From: Epiperipatus broadwayi
Taxonomy: Eukaryota > Onychophora > Udeonychophora > Euonychophora > Peripatidae
Length of the DNA: 64,000 nucleotides
Reading direction: 5' to 3'
Assembly (NCBI GenBank): GCA_028023455.1
Contig: JAQFVV010006425.1
Location: forward strand, 436,001 to 500,000
The notes beneath the pieces are model-generated. The model worked only from the letters and a program-made list of their open reading frames with translations, was not told where the DNA came from and did no database searches. The translations under genes and the position numbers were made by a program. Below, in pieces: positions 38,551 through 50,489 of this stretch. The first letter of the stretch is position 1; the number at the start of each line of letters is the position of its first letter.

Positions 38551-38679
38551 TTGTCCTCTATTATATCTTTATTTATATGAATTTAAAAAGAATGGGGAAG
38601 TATGGAGATGTTTATTATATCTATAAAAATATTACATACAGGACAGTGAAAAGTGAATAACTCCATGTGTATAAATTTT

Positions 38680-38849
38680 AAAAAATCAGATATATTAATC
38701 TTTAACTGAGATTTAAAATTTATATCTGTGCTACAGATAATTTCTAGTTTCGAAAATGATTAGTAATAATTATTAATGTATTTTTCGGAAATGGATGGCG
38801 TCAAAGTTGTGAGTGAAGGAAATTTGACAATGATAAATGAAAATGTAAC
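38680..38849 (+). repeat. Dispersed repeat, inverse of 13720-13888
   Basis: See the partner entry for the shared blocks. The copy lies beside a family Y hammerhead, which suggests that it may be part of the same element. Confidence 0.7.
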
Positions 38850-39299
38850 AAGATATTATTACTCAGTTATTATTTAGATGATGAATTGAAATAAAAATGC
38901 ATCCAATTTCTTTCATTATCTAACTATCGTTTTTATTAGGATAATGCTTAATTTGTATCATTACTTTTATAATAGAAATGAGTAGTTGTTGGAAATTATA
39001 GATTTAAAATTAAGCCATGCAATAAATTAATTCCCTGAGATATTCACTTATTATTTAGATTAGACATTAATCCAGTTACTTAGTTTAAATTACTGTACAA
39101 TTAAAAGTTAAATAATGCTATATTTTATTTTGTATTTAACTCTAACTTACCAAGCAATATAGTTAATCAGCATTACATCTTTATTTTGTTAATTTAGTTT
39201 TATCATACTGTAGAGGTTGTTCAATGCATGTGGATGATGGGGAGAGATGAGGTATAGATTATAACTTATCAATTTAAATGGTAGAACTTTACCAATTTC
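38850..39299. other. AT-rich non-coding stretch
   Basis: Nothing recognised. Confidence 0.5.
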
Positions 39300-39404
39300 A
39301 ATTAAATAAGGAGCTTTGAACTCAGACTTTCACTCAACCTTCAACTCTCTATGATATCTCGTACCACTGATGCACCTGACTCCACATATGTCGAAAAAAT
39401 AAAT

Positions 39405-39458
39405 AATTACCAATATAAATATTTCATGCTAAATTAGCACTCATCAGTTGGTTCAATC
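39405..39458 (-). ncRNA. Type I hammerhead ribozyme motif Y2, core intact
   Basis: Minus strand: GATTGAACCAA (stem I), CTGATGA, stem II GTGCT-loop-AGCAT, GAAA, stem III ATATTTAT (3 bp), A at the cleavage site, then TTGGTAATT. ACCAA pairs with TTGGT next to the core, and a second helix follows after a small internal loop, as in natural type I hammerheads that need loop contacts. All invariant core bases are present, making this the best preserved Y copy in the window. Confidence 0.78.
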
Positions 39459-39875
39459 TTCACATATTAATGGACAGACTACAATCTACTCCACTCTCAA
39501 ATCTTCAGCTGTCCATATTATTGAAAATTCTGAAGATGGAATTCTCAAGGCTCACACTAAAGCCAATATTTTTGTTTCACCCACGTTGACCACAGGTCAC
39601 TTTGACCTTTCATATATAGGATGTAATCCACTCCTTGTATATGTATGTAAATGGATTATGTTCTATATGTGAGGGATCAGAGTGACCAATGATCAACTTG
39701 AGAAGAACAACAATGTTGGCACTAGTGTGAGCTTTGAATATTCCATCTTTAGATTTTCAATGATATGGATAGCTGAAGAGTTGGAAGGTGGAGTAGATTG
39801 GAACCTGCCATTAAAGTATAAAGGTTTGATATCTTAATATAAAGCTGAACAATGATTGTATATATGTGCGGAGAT

Positions 39876-39935
39876 GATAATCTGGACAAACTGACAAGTG
39901 CTGGTTTAGCACAAAATATATATGTTGGTGATTAC
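39876..39935 (+). ncRNA. Type I hammerhead motif Y3, inactivated
   Basis: Inverted partner of Y2. GATAATCTGGACAAA, then CTGACAA, GTGCTGGTTTAGCAC (perfect 5-bp stem II), AAAA, TATATAT, G, TTGGTGATTAC. The G8 and G12 equivalents and the cleavage-site base are all changed, so no activity is expected. Confidence 0.65.
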
Positions 39936-40040
39936 TTATCTTTTGGATATATGTGGGTTCAGGCATATCAGAGGTATGAGATAGCATGGAGAGATGAAGG
40001 TTGAGGGAAAGTCTAAGTTCAAAGCCTCTTATATTTGAAT

Positions 40041-40404
40041 TTGTTAAGAAATGATTTTTCAGTAGTCTGACTGTTGAGAATAATATATTCAGACTTCACT
40101 GGTTGAAGAATAACTTTATATTCTATGTGTTAAACCTTTAATAATATGTTTTGTCTAGAGTTTATTAAAATTATTTCAATTTAATTTAGTTTGTTATTTA
40201 AAACAATAAGCTTACTTGTAATTATATATTGGACTATTTCCATCATCTAATATAAGCATTGAATGTCTTTAGAAGAATTTAACTTTATTTAAATATTTCA
40301 TGTACATTCAACTGTTAGTAATAGTACACAAGTTAGTAGATGCAAAACATTCTGAGATGTATATTCTCTCTTCTTTAGGTGTTACTGGCCTGACCAGTGA
40401 CAAT
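40041..40404. other. AT-rich non-coding stretch
   Basis: Probably includes the body of the SINE that follows on the minus strand. Nothing else recognised. Confidence 0.4.
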
Positions 40405-40489
40405 ACTAGCATGGGAATCAAACCTGGAGTCTTAGATTGTTAAATATTGAATTTTAAAGTAATGCTCTAACCAACTGAGTTATCCTGCC
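40405..40489 (-). mobile_element. tRNA-derived SINE head
   Basis: Read on the minus strand, GGCAGGATAACTCAGTTGG followed by TTAGAGC is a nearly canonical tRNA A box. GGTTTGATTCCC about 40 bases later is a B box. The spacing is tRNA-like, but the region between the boxes cannot form a proper anticodon stem and there is no intact acceptor pair, so it is not a working tRNA gene. A and B boxes of this kind serve as the RNA polymerase III promoter of SINEs. The body would extend towards lower coordinates. Confidence 0.7.
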
Positions 40490-40870
40490 AAAGGCAACAA
40501 TCAGTAAACTTGGGCATATATTAATCTGGGTAATATTACTATTAGTAAAATGTATTTGGAATATTTATATAAAGTTCATTTTTTCTAAAGACATTCTCTA
40601 CTTATATTAGACGATGAAAATAATCTAATATATAAATACAATTAAAATGCCATCATCATAAACTATCAGGAAAGTACTATAAGGTTTCTTGATTTATAAT
40701 TATAAAAATTACTACTAATAATTAAAAAAGCAAGTCATATATAATGTGACATTACTTTTAATAAGCTTGTAGTTACAAAAATGCACACAGAGAGCAGACC
40801 AATAGCTCAATCAAGCTCTTTATTGATAAGTGTGGTATGAGAAAACATTTAAAATCTCTACCCAAAACAC

Positions 40871-40923
40871 TCCTATTTCCAGACCAACTTGGTTTCGAGC
40901 TTATGGCTCACATCAGTGAAGAA
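40871..40923 (-). ncRNA. Type I hammerhead motif Z3a, near-intact
   Basis: Minus strand: CTGATGT, perfect stem II GAGC-CATAA-GCTC, GAAA, stem III ACCAAGUUGGU (self-complementary), C at the cleavage site in a GUC triplet, then TGGAAATAGG. Only the A9 equivalent departs from the core. Predicted cleavage lies between 40882 and 40881. Confidence 0.7.
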
Positions 40924-41252
40924 CTAGAGTATTCAGACACTAGACCTAAAATATCAACTCAAACAAACCAGCATTTATTTCATAAAAATGTATTTAAATC
41001 CAGCTATCTAACTTAAATAGCTATATGGGACTGAACCAAATTCAGATCTACCATATTTTAATAGCCTCAGCATAGCCAAAGCCTTAAAGGTAAAATTATA
41101 ATAATAAAAAAAGCAAGTCATATATAATGTGACATTACTTTTAACAAGCTTGTAGTTACAAAAATGCACACAGAGCTGTACCAATAGCTCAATCAAGCTC
41201 TTTATTGATAAGTGCAGTATGAGAAAACAGTTAAAATCTCTATCCAAAACAC

Positions 41253-41303
41253 TCTTATCTCCAGACCAACTTGGTTTTGAGCTTATGGCTCATGTCAGCT
41301 ATT
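41253..41303 (-). ncRNA. Type I hammerhead motif Z3b, decayed
   Basis: Second motif of the dimer. CTGACAT, GAGC-CATAA-GCTC, AAAA, then the same stem III and GUC. The G8 and A9 positions of the box and the G of GAAA are changed. Predicted cleavage position would lie between 41264 and 41263, 382 nt from Z3a. Confidence 0.65.
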
Positions 41304-41320
41304 GGTACGCTCTCTGTGTA

Positions 41321-43755
41321 AATTACTTCTAATATAAAGATTCACCATTTGAAGCACTGATATTTGATTTATTTGTCATTTAAAAATGTAGGTTAAACAA
41401 AAAGTAGCCATCTTTGTTTGAACAATTGATTGACAATAAGAAGAGAAAGAGGGCATTGTTTTCAAATTTATTAAAAAATGATTATTTGGGAAGCAGATTG
41501 TGAATTATATAGTAATATATTCAGACTTCAAAGAGCCATTAATTATTATATATTTCTCAGTTTTACTCAATTAGAAGCCATGATTTATTAACGAAGCTTT
41601 TTAAACTATTAAAATTTCTAATTAATAATTTATTTTTATGTCATAAGTACATATAAGTTTAAACAGCAGAAATCAAATCCACACAGCAGTGCTACCTAGT
41701 GCAAGCCATGGTCATCATGTGGCATATGTGCTTTGTTTTAAAATTGTCTTTATGAGATGAAATGTAATTAAAATCTTTGAAAAATCATGGAAACTAAATC
41801 AAATAAATTGCACTGATTTAAAAGTAATCACTAATATTGAATAAAAATATTTTTATACTACAATCAAGAATCAGCAAAGCTTTTTCATAGAAGGAAAAAT
41901 ATCTAAATTCATGGTCATGATAATGGGGTTTCCATAAATACTTGTATTTACACAAAGTACTGTTAAAAACATACTTTTTGAAAACATTGATATATGAAGT
42001 AGAAGAGGAGTAGCAACATTATGAATGTCTTGGAAAAATAAATAGATTATTATTACATAATGCATAATATTCTGGACTTAATACTGCCTTTATACCTCTT
42101 AGTCAGCTGCAGACAAAATGAAAAAAATAATATGGCAGTGGTGTACTTTATATGCTAGGTGTAATAGTAAATCTATCAAATGTTTCAGGTTTGTGGAATG
42201 ATATTTGATTTTATTATTATTTTATTAATTGTATAATAAATTGCGCTAATTATTTTTATTCATTACATGCATATAGAAATTCAGTTCCTAAATCAGTAAT
42301 TACAAAAATCATTCCATATGCTTAAACATTTAAATTTTAATTGTTGTCATTAGGTAAACCCTATTTTTACATTTAATCACTGACAGCACATTTGATTTTT
42401 CAAATGATCACAGTAGTCATGCATGCACCACTGTCTTAAATTCATAGTCTTGTGTCTATTTTTAATACTTGTTTGCTTCTTTTGTACTTATTTAATGGCA
42501 AAATTTGAAATTAAAAATATTAATTTATTAATTTAAAACAAAACAACTCTAGAAGCCAGTATCATAAACATAAATCTAATTTAAGTAGACAAATATAACT
42601 CCTGACTGATAATTTTTTTTGTTTTTATTCCCAAAAATGCTTGCATGAGCTTTTAAAAACACATATTTCTTTATTTAGATTTGAAAAATGGAACATATAC
42701 TTTATGCAGTTTATAAATGTAATGATTATTTTTGCATACTTTAATAAAAAATATTTTTTAATCAAAATATATTTAGATTCAGATTTTATTCAGAAATATT
42801 TTTTTTTAAAGAGGACATAACAAAAGTAATGTATTAATGTATAGTAGGAAGTTGTGATTGATTGAAAAAATAACATTTCCATAATCACTATATTGGATAT
42901 TTTTTGCAATTTTTTTACATGATTATAAATGGGGTTTTAAATTTTAACAGAAATCCATTGCCTTATAATATTTCACAATAAGTTTTCCGTATTTTAGAAA
43001 TGGAGTTAAAATAATTATATTCATAAATTATCTTCCAGTATTTGCTCAATAATAAAATACCATTGTTCTGAATATATATTTTGGATTATAATTTGTTTTT
43101 GTTTGTTTTTTTACATTTAATAATTTAAATATCATTTTTTTAAAAGATGTTTTATTTATGAGCTAATATTTTAAAAAAATAGAGTTTTTTGGAAACATAA
43201 ATAATAAAACTTAATTTGTTAAAATAAAAAGTTTGAAATTTAATTTAAACAACCATTACTAAAAAAATATATAAAAATTGCAATAGGGGTAATAACTGAA
43301 ATAATATTAATCAAACTATGACAAACCAATAAATAATCCAGTACAAAATAATTTAGTTTATCATAATTACTAACCCATTCCTTTCTTATAATTCTTAATA
43401 ATGCATTTTTTACATTTTAAATAATGTAAATATTTTCAACTTTTATTTTATATGATTTAAACACATACGAATACTTTTTTATAAATATATGCATAAACAA
43501 AATAACATATTATAAACATAAGTGATAAATTGTATTGTTTATGCTATCTAAACAATAATTCAACATATAATAATCAATCTAAATAAGATTGAAAGAAACA
43601 ACTAATTATAATTCTTTAATTATTAAACATGTTCTCATCTCTTATTGAGACCTTTTCAAGAAATAAAGTTTTATACATCACATGACCAATTAATTTAACT
43701 CAATCCACTTATGGACATTATTCACTGTAAGTAATATTATTAACATTATATATCT
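41321..43755. other. Long AT-rich non-coding stretch
   Basis: About 2.4 kb with no recognisable gene or element. A patch near 41660-41740 is less AT-rich, but no family was recognised. Confidence 0.5.
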
Positions 43756-43759
43756 ATAT

Positions 43760-45102
43760 TGTAACATTTTTCGTATTACTAGGCCCTTATACGCCTCAAA
43801 TTTATATTTGAGCGTGAGTTGATCAAGCTGTATCAAAAGAAAAAAGAAAGTTGTATTTCAATTCTCAACACAGCTATTTTTCCTGATCAACTTCGGCCTA
43901 GAATTATTACCGAGTACAATCGTAAGCAGAACCAGTTTTTAATTTCTACTTGAGGGCGCCAGAGTCGTTAGACCCACTGAGACTGCATCAAATATTGTAG
44001 CCCGTAAGGTAATAATTATACGATCTAAGTTAAATAACTAAAGGTAAAACTTAAATAGAATAGCATTAATTTTATACACGTACAATGAAAGTGAAGTTAA
44101 TAATAAAGATTTATTCTAACTCATCAAGCATTCAATATTTATGATTAAGACAAAATTACAACGTTGGAAAAGATTGTGCATATGAATTCAATAATTTGAT
44201 TCAAATATTGGAGTATTAATTATTCAGTCTGATTTTCCGTAGTAACAGTTTGGTTCATTTCTCAGTTCGCAAATCTTCTGATCTAAGAAAAATTTATGGG
44301 ATAACATTTCCATTCAATTCACTATTCATAAAGCTTTATGTAAAAAAAAATTTATGTACATTTACTTACCGGTAAGTTAACATTAAGTAGGTCATCGATC
44401 TTCCCAACATACAATTCAGTTAGTGAGTAGTCCACAGTAGTTGTTTTTCTTTTAGTTTTATTTCCGAATCTCCAATCTAATTTAGGTAGCCAGATGATGA
44501 TCTAGGTGACTTTTTCCGAGAGAAAGTGTCGGCAAACGATATCATTCTACTCACTCAAGGCGAGCGATTTCAGTTTGTACCTAAGTGAACACATTTTATT
44601 AAAAGAATATGAAGCACTTCCAATTGCTCAGCACTATTGGAACAATAAGATAAAAAAGACCCCTTTTCAAATCTGTCGGCTCCTTTTATACTCCTAGATT
44701 CTTTTTAGAAGCTCTGCGCACGTTCTTTTTTTTTCTTTGTTCTACTTTATAAACTTCTACATTCTTCTCCTTTTCTTATTACAAAGTCTGTTTTTCCGCT
44801 AAGAATTTCTGCCATTTTTAATTACTATCAGAAAGTTGTTTCTGATAGCAATCTTTCGCCTTTTGAAATTTCCTTTCACTATTTGAATCAATGATTCAAT
44901 ATGCACTTTTCCAACATGGAATTTATTTTAGTTAACTTATTTCTAAAAAAAAAGAAAAATTAAACTTTCACTGTACGTTTTTTTTTTTTCTTTAAAACAT
45001 TATGCTACAAAAAAAATAAAGATCGTGTTCACTTTCTTTTTTTTTTTTATAATACCTAATATCAAAAAGTAATTTGTACTTTATATATAAATAAATGGTA
45101 CA
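43760..45102 (-). repeat. 3' LTR of the gypsy element
   Basis: Plus-strand ends are TGTAACATTTTTCG and ...AATGGTACA, giving TG...CA in either reading. It is about 98% identical to 49035-50376. A 63-codon frame (44506-44697) antisense to the element appears in both LTRs only because the LTRs are duplicates. Confidence 0.95.
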
Positions 45103-45164
45103 ATACCATCGGGGCAGGGGAATGAGAATAAAATATGGGCTTGAACTAATTTTATTCTTAATAA

Positions 45165-48100
45165 GTCTTTATGGAGTACTTCTAACCCACGTCCTAGTCT
45201 TATATGGTTTCAGTGACCTAGCGTTATAGGTACCCCTTTCTCCTTCACCATTCTTTAAAGTGAAAGCATTTGGACCATCCTGTCAGCTGATTTGGTAAGG
45301 TCCCTCATACAAATTTTGGAACTTCTTAAAAATATGCTTCCCAGTTTGACTCACAGGGTTCGTTTTTACCCATACTGTATCCCCTGTTTTAAACTTATCA
45401 GTCAGGCCTCATTTCCACTGGGTTCGGAGCTTGGCACAGTGTTCCAATTTTTTTCTTGCTTCTTCATGATCTCTCCCTTTATCAATGTTTTCTGGACCAG
45501 CGGGTAACTTGGATTGGTACAACCTAGGTATTGCTTGTCTGAAGTGAAGTCTTACAGGTGCAAATCCGGTAGATTCATTATGAGACCAATTTATGAAATT
45601 TAACACCCTTGGGAGTTGTTTCACCCATCCTCTATGGTTGGATGCAGTATATATCCTGAAGAGGCGTCCTAACTCTCTCATCACCCGCTCACAAGGGTTT
45701 GATTGTGGATTTCGTATGGATGACAATATGTGTTTTACCTCCATCCTCTCTATCCACTGTTGCCAATCATAAGATGTGAATGGCGTACCGTGGTCCGACA
45801 AAATAGCTTTTGGTTTGCCTACCCTTTTAAAATATCGTACCTCAAGGGCTCGTATGGCATTCTTGGTATTGGCTTGGGTCACCGGATATGCTGACACCCA
45901 TTTTGAAAAAAGGTCATATACTACTAGTAGATATTTCATTTTCCCAAAAGCCGGCAATGGTCCATAGAAATCAATAGCCAGCAGGTCATTGGGTTCTTTA
46001 GGGATGATAGAATTCAATGGACCTTGATACGACTTGTTTGCTGGTTTTGTCTTCTGACACATTTCACATGAGCTTACTATCCTGGTGACCTGTGCTCTCA
46101 TATTCGGCCAGTGGAACCATGTCCTCAATAAGGCTTCCACTTTATTTACACCATAGTGCCCATACAAATGATGTGTGTAGTCAATAAGTCCTTCCTGTAA
46201 ACTTTCTGGTATGATCATTTTCCATTGATCATTTTGAGGATCGGTGATATACCATAGGATCCCTTCTTTCAGGCGGTATCTCTCATCAGTGTTAGCATCT
46301 GCTGTTTCTCTCGCTTCATCTTTGTCTTCTAGTTATCAATAATTTTCTTGTAGGTCGGGCTTTGCCGTTGTACCTTTCCTAAGTGTCTCAATCCTTCTTC
46401 TACTACAGCGTCTGTTTCTACTTCTACACTTGCCAAACAGATATCTTCCATCTGCAAATGGTCCTGGGTATCAGGAACAATATTCTGGCTCAATGTGTCG
46501 GCTACCACATTTTCAGTGCCCTTACAATACTGGATGGAATAATTGAACTCCTGGAGAAAAAGGCTCCATTGGATTAGCCTACTATTTGTTAAATAACTGT
46601 GATTTAAGAACTCTAGGCTCTTATGATCTGTCCTAACAATCGTTTCCGATCCTATCAAGAATTGGCAGAACTTCTGAAATGCCCACACCACAGCCAAGGC
46701 CTCTTTCTCTGTTACACAGTAATTAATCTCTGCACCTCTCAGTGGTCTGCTGACAAAATAAATTACACCCCAGGTACCATCCTCTTGAGCTTGCATAAGA
46801 GCAGCACCTAACCCATACCCACTACTATCTATCTGAACAATAAACGGTTTCCTTAAGTCAGGGTAAACCAGCATCACTTGACTAAGGAATTTTCTCTTTA
46901 ATAACCCTAAAATTGGTCTCATGCTCTTCCGTCCATTTCCATGACGTTCCCTTACGTAATAATTGCAGCAGAGGCTCCATGTCTGAAGCAAAGTTTTTGT
47001 AAAATTTATTGTAGAAATTACACATCCCCAAAAACGATCTCACCTGTTTTGGTGTTCGAGGGGCTGGGAAATCTCGTATTGCCTGGATTTTGTCCGGGTG
47101 GGGTCTAATCCCATTGGCATTAATTAAGTGCCCTAAGAAATTCACTTCTTCCGCTGCTAAACAGCTTTTTTGCAGATTAATGCGAATATCCTTCATATTG
47201 CACTCTTGTAGAAACAACTTGAGGTGTTGTAAGTGTTCCTGGGTGTTATTGGATGCAATAATCACATCATCCATGTAAACAGTGATTAACTTTTTTATTT
47301 CCGGGCACAGCACATGATCGAGACATTTTAGCAGGCCTGCTCCACTATTCTTGAGACAAAAAGGCATTCTGTTAAATTGGTACGATATACCATTATATCG
47401 AAATGCTGTGTACTTCCGGTCAGCATGGTGTAACCTGATCTGCCAATAGCTGACAGTCAGATCTAACGTGGAAAATATCTTTTTCCCCCGGAATTTATTT
47501 ACCAACTCATTTATTGGAGGTGGAACATTTTGATCTGGCCATGTAATCTTGTTCAATTGCCTGGCATCCAAACACAGTCGTATGGTTCCATCTTTTTTTT
47601 TTACAACCACCAATGGGTTATTATATGCTGACGAACCCTTAGTGATAATATCCCACTCCTCCATTTTAGCTAATTCTCTCTCTACCTCAGCTCTATAGTG
47701 GTGTGGCACTGGGTATGATCTTGCCTGGTATGGTGTACTCTCAGCGATCTTGATCCTGTGCTCATACCCTTTAATAACCCCGGGTTTATCTGAAAAATTC
47801 GATTTATATTCATTTAAGACTTCTTTTAGGTCCTCTTTCCATCCTTCCTTCATTCCCTTTATTACTTCATCAATCCGTGCCTCTATTGAAGGCTGTTCTG
47901 TCTCAACCTCCATATTACATACGTTTTGATGGTTCATTCTCATCCGCGACCCAAACTCCACTTCTTCCCCATCACAGATAATCTTTTCATCTTTATAATT
48001 GATCACACACCCAGTTTTGTGCATAAAATCTGACCCCAATATGGCTTCATGTACCAACCCTTTTAGAATTAATAGCATGTGGGGCATAATTTTATCCTCT

Positions 48101-48609
48101 ATCTTAATTTGCACCCAAACCTGTTTTGATCCCAATTGTGCCTTTTTGTTATTTGCTAATGTTATTAGCGTGCTTTTCACTGGTAGAGTTGGTATCTCTA
48201 TGGGTTGGCTCCGCATGCGCTCATACGTTGTTTCTGACATTACCGATATCTGGCTGCCAGAATCCCACAATGTCTCTACTTTGACATCGTTTATTTGCAA
48301 AACAACCTTTGGGCATTCTTGAGATGTGTACTTAATCGATTCACCATCCCATTCACAAATAAAATTATCTATCCTCTTTTCTTCTGTTGTTCTACTGATC
48401 ACTTTATTTCTTTTCCTTTTTTTTTTTACTGGTTCTTTTATTTCTTCTTTTAATCCTCTGACCATCTCTGTCATTTCTTTTTTTATTTCTTCTTTGAATT
48501 CTGTCATGCATTCGTATAATAGTTTTTTTATTAAGGGTTCCGAGCCCTCTTTTAATTCTTCCGCGCCTTCTGCCATATTTTGTGTATTTTTATTACTTCT
48601 CAATTTCAT
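45165..48609 (-). pseudogene. gypsy pol: protease, RT, RNase H, integrase, broken
   Basis: The first frame, 48609-46882 (575 codons), opens with a Lys/Glu-rich segment of about 85 residues. Then come an aspartic protease with DSG at 116-118 and LGSDF at 191-195, and an RT with STLDLTVSYWQ, MPFCLKNSGA and YMDD at 445-448. A one-base shift near 46885 moves the RNase H (VQIDSSGYGLGAAL, RTDHKSLEFL; to 46329) into another frame. A second break near 46335 precedes integrase (46218-45409 and upstream). That has HHCC residues, AIDFYGP, SDHGTPF and NPCER (catalytic D, D, E, last two about 35 apart). TGA stops interrupt the C-terminal part, where YEGPYQI marks the GPY/F module. Confidence 0.95.
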
Positions 48610-49034
48610 ATATGGCCGTGTTGCTTATTTTTGCTACAGTAAACAAAATCTTAACGCTATCAATTTTTACGATATAAATATATGTTATTTTGCTTTGCTA
48701 ATAAATTCGTTCACCGACACCCCTCTCTTTTATCACCCTATAATCTCCCGTCCCCCTCTACCTTTACCGTCATTTCTTACCTTTGATCGGTTTTATTTAT
48801 TATTTAATAATTTATAAGCTATTATTTTCTTTCAATATAGTCCTTATTTAAAATCCTACTCTAAAAAAAAACTTTTGTAATCGTACGCAATAACTTTTTA
48901 GGCTTGCGCACTATTTGTGGTCATATTTATTTTCTGGCTACGGACATTAAATTCTCAATTTTATGCCGTTTTTAAATTTTCTCAGGTCGTGGTTCTTTTT
49001 TTTTCTTTTCGTAAGCCTCGAGTTGGGTTGCCAT
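48610..49034 (-). other. 5' leader of the gypsy element, without gag
   Basis: This stretch of 425 bp between the 5' LTR and the first pol codon has no capsid- or nucleocapsid-like frame on the minus strand. Normally a gag of 300-400 codons would lie here. An antisense frame (48326-48817) covers the same DNA but has no coding character. Confidence 0.7.
49016..49033 (-). promoter_or_regulatory. Primer binding site of the gypsy element
   Basis: One base after the 5' LTR (minus sense) lies TGGCAACCCAACTCGAGG. It begins with the TGG that pairs with a tRNA CCA end and is positioned as required to prime minus-strand DNA. I cannot name the tRNA. Confidence 0.7.
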
Positions 49035-50376
49035 TGTAACGTTTTTCGTATTACTAGGCCCTTATACACCTCAAATTTATATTTGAGCGTGAGTTGATCA
49101 AGCTGTATCAAAAGAAAAAAGAAAGTTGTATTTCAATTCTCAACACAGCTATTTTTCCTGATCAACTTCGGCCTAGAATTATTACCGAGTACAATCGTAA
49201 GCAGAACCAGTTTTTAATTTCTACTTGAGGGCGCCAGAGTCGTTAGACCCACTGAGACTGCGTCAAATATTGTAGCCCGTAAGGTAATAATTATACGATC
49301 TAAGTTAAATAACTAAAGGTAAAACTTAAATAGAATAGCATTAATTTTATACACGTACAATGAAAGTGAAGTTAATAATAAAGATTTATTCTAACTCGTC
49401 AAGCATTCAATATTTATGATTAAGACAAAATTACAACGTTGGAAAAGATTGTGCATATGAATTCAATAATTTGATTCAAATATTGGAGTATTAATTATTT
49501 AGTCTGATTTTCTGTAGTAACAGTTTGGTTCATTTCTCAGTTCACAAATCTTCTGATCCAAAAAAAATTTATGGGATAACATTTCCATTCAATTCACTAT
49601 TCATAAAGCTTTATGTAAAAAAAATTTATGTACATTTACTTACCGGTAAGTTAACATTAAGTAGGTCATTGATCTTCCCGACGTACAATTCAGTTAGTGA
49701 GTAGTCCACACTAGTTGTTTTTCTTTCAGTTTTATTTCCGAATCTCCGATCTAATTTAGGTAGCCAGATGACGATCTAGGTGACTTTTTCCGAGAGAAAG
49801 TGTCGGCAAACGATATCGTTTTACTCACTCATGGCGAGCGATTTCAGTTTGTATCTAAGTGGACACATTTTATTAAAAGAATATGAAGCACTTCCAATTG
49901 CTCAGCACTATTGGAACAATAAGATAAAAAAGACCCCTTTTCAAATCTGTCGGCTCCTTTTATACTCCTAGATTCTTTTTAGAAGCTCTGCGCACGTTCT
50001 TTTTTTTTCTTTGTTCTACTTTATAAACTTCTACATTCTTCTCCTTTTCTTATTACAAAGTCTGTTTTTCCGCTAAGAATTTCTGCCATTTTTAATTACT
50101 ATCAGAAAGTTGTTTCTGATAGCAATCTTTCGCCTTTTGAAATTTCCTTTCACTATTTGAATCAATGATTCAATGTGCACTTTTCCAACATGGAATTTAT
50201 TTTAGTTAACTTATTTTTTAAAAAAAAGAAAAATTAAACTTTCACTGTAAGTTGTTTTTTTTTCTTTAAAACATTATGCTACAAAAAAAATAAAGATCGT
50301 GTTCGCTTTCTTTTTTTTTTTTATAATACCTAATATCAAAAAGTAATTTGTACTTTATATATAAATAAATGGTTCA
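49035..50376 (-). repeat. 5' LTR of the gypsy element
   Basis: Second LTR; see the partner at 43760-45102. In element sense it starts TGAACC and ends GTTACA. Promoter and poly(A) signals must lie here but I could not place them with confidence. Confidence 0.95.
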
Positions 50377-50489
50377 ATATATAATAAACAAAATAAAATA
50401 ATGTACACAAACAACATTAAAACTATACATATACATATATGTTTATATTCTTATATAAATAAATAAATATCCCTCCCTTTTTTTTTTCT

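Larger units (their letters stand above)
39300..40040. mobile_element. 740-bp palindromic hammerhead element (family Y)
   Basis: Left arm from GGAGCTTTGAACTCAGACTT reads inward to about 39640. The right arm mirrors it to AAGTCTAAGTTCAAAGCCTC at about 40005-40027. Matching inner blocks include ACTACAATCTACTCCA facing TGGAGTAGATTGGAAC, and CTCACACTA facing TAGTGTGAG. Each arm contains a family Y hammerhead. An open frame at 39448-39672 lies across the arm and is not a gene. Related single arms occur at 19290-19455, 38495-38560 and 52860-53035. Confidence 0.85.
40723..41320 (-). mobile_element. Hammerhead-bearing dimer with 383-bp unit (family Z)
   Basis: AAAAAGCAAGTCATATATAA starts two direct copies, at 40723 and 41106. 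They share TTGATAAGTG, AAAATCTCTA and the hammerhead block. The second copy is cut short after its hammerhead and ends in CAATAGCT inverted against ACACAGAGAGC at 40784. Two hammerheads lie on the minus strand 382 nt apart. Sequence between 41026 and 41090 (AGCTATATGGGACTGA, then AAAGGTA) resembles the corresponding part of element X, which links the two families. Confidence 0.82.
43756..50380 (-). mobile_element. Ty3/gypsy LTR retrotransposon lacking gag
   Basis: Two LTRs of 1343 and 1342 bp bracket a 3.9-kb interior coding for protease, reverse transcriptase, RNase H and integrase on the minus strand, in Ty3/gypsy order. The element is flanked by ATAT on both sides (43756-43759, 50377-50380), a 4-bp duplication of the kind made by gypsy elements that choose TATA-like sites. 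I count about 29 differences between the LTRs, roughly 2%, so the insertion is fairly young. No capsid or zinc-knuckle sequence exists between the 5' LTR and protease, and pol has frameshifts and stops. It could therefore move only with proteins from relatives. Confidence 0.95.

Noticed and set aside
39448-39672. 74-codon frame
   Set aside because: Falls inside one arm of the palindrome 39300-40040 and has no coding signature.
40405-40489. Functional tRNA gene on the minus strand
   Set aside because: A and B boxes are good, but the acceptor and anticodon stems do not close, so I call a SINE head instead.
48326-48817. 163-codon plus-strand frame
   Set aside because: Antisense to the gypsy pol start and leader; hydrophobic Phe/Ser-rich composition typical of the reverse of a Lys/Glu-rich coding strand.
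44506-49971. Two nearly identical 63-codon frames at 44506-44697 and 49780-49971
   Set aside because: They lie at the same place in the two LTRs, antisense to the element, start without ATG and are identical only because LTRs are copies of each other.
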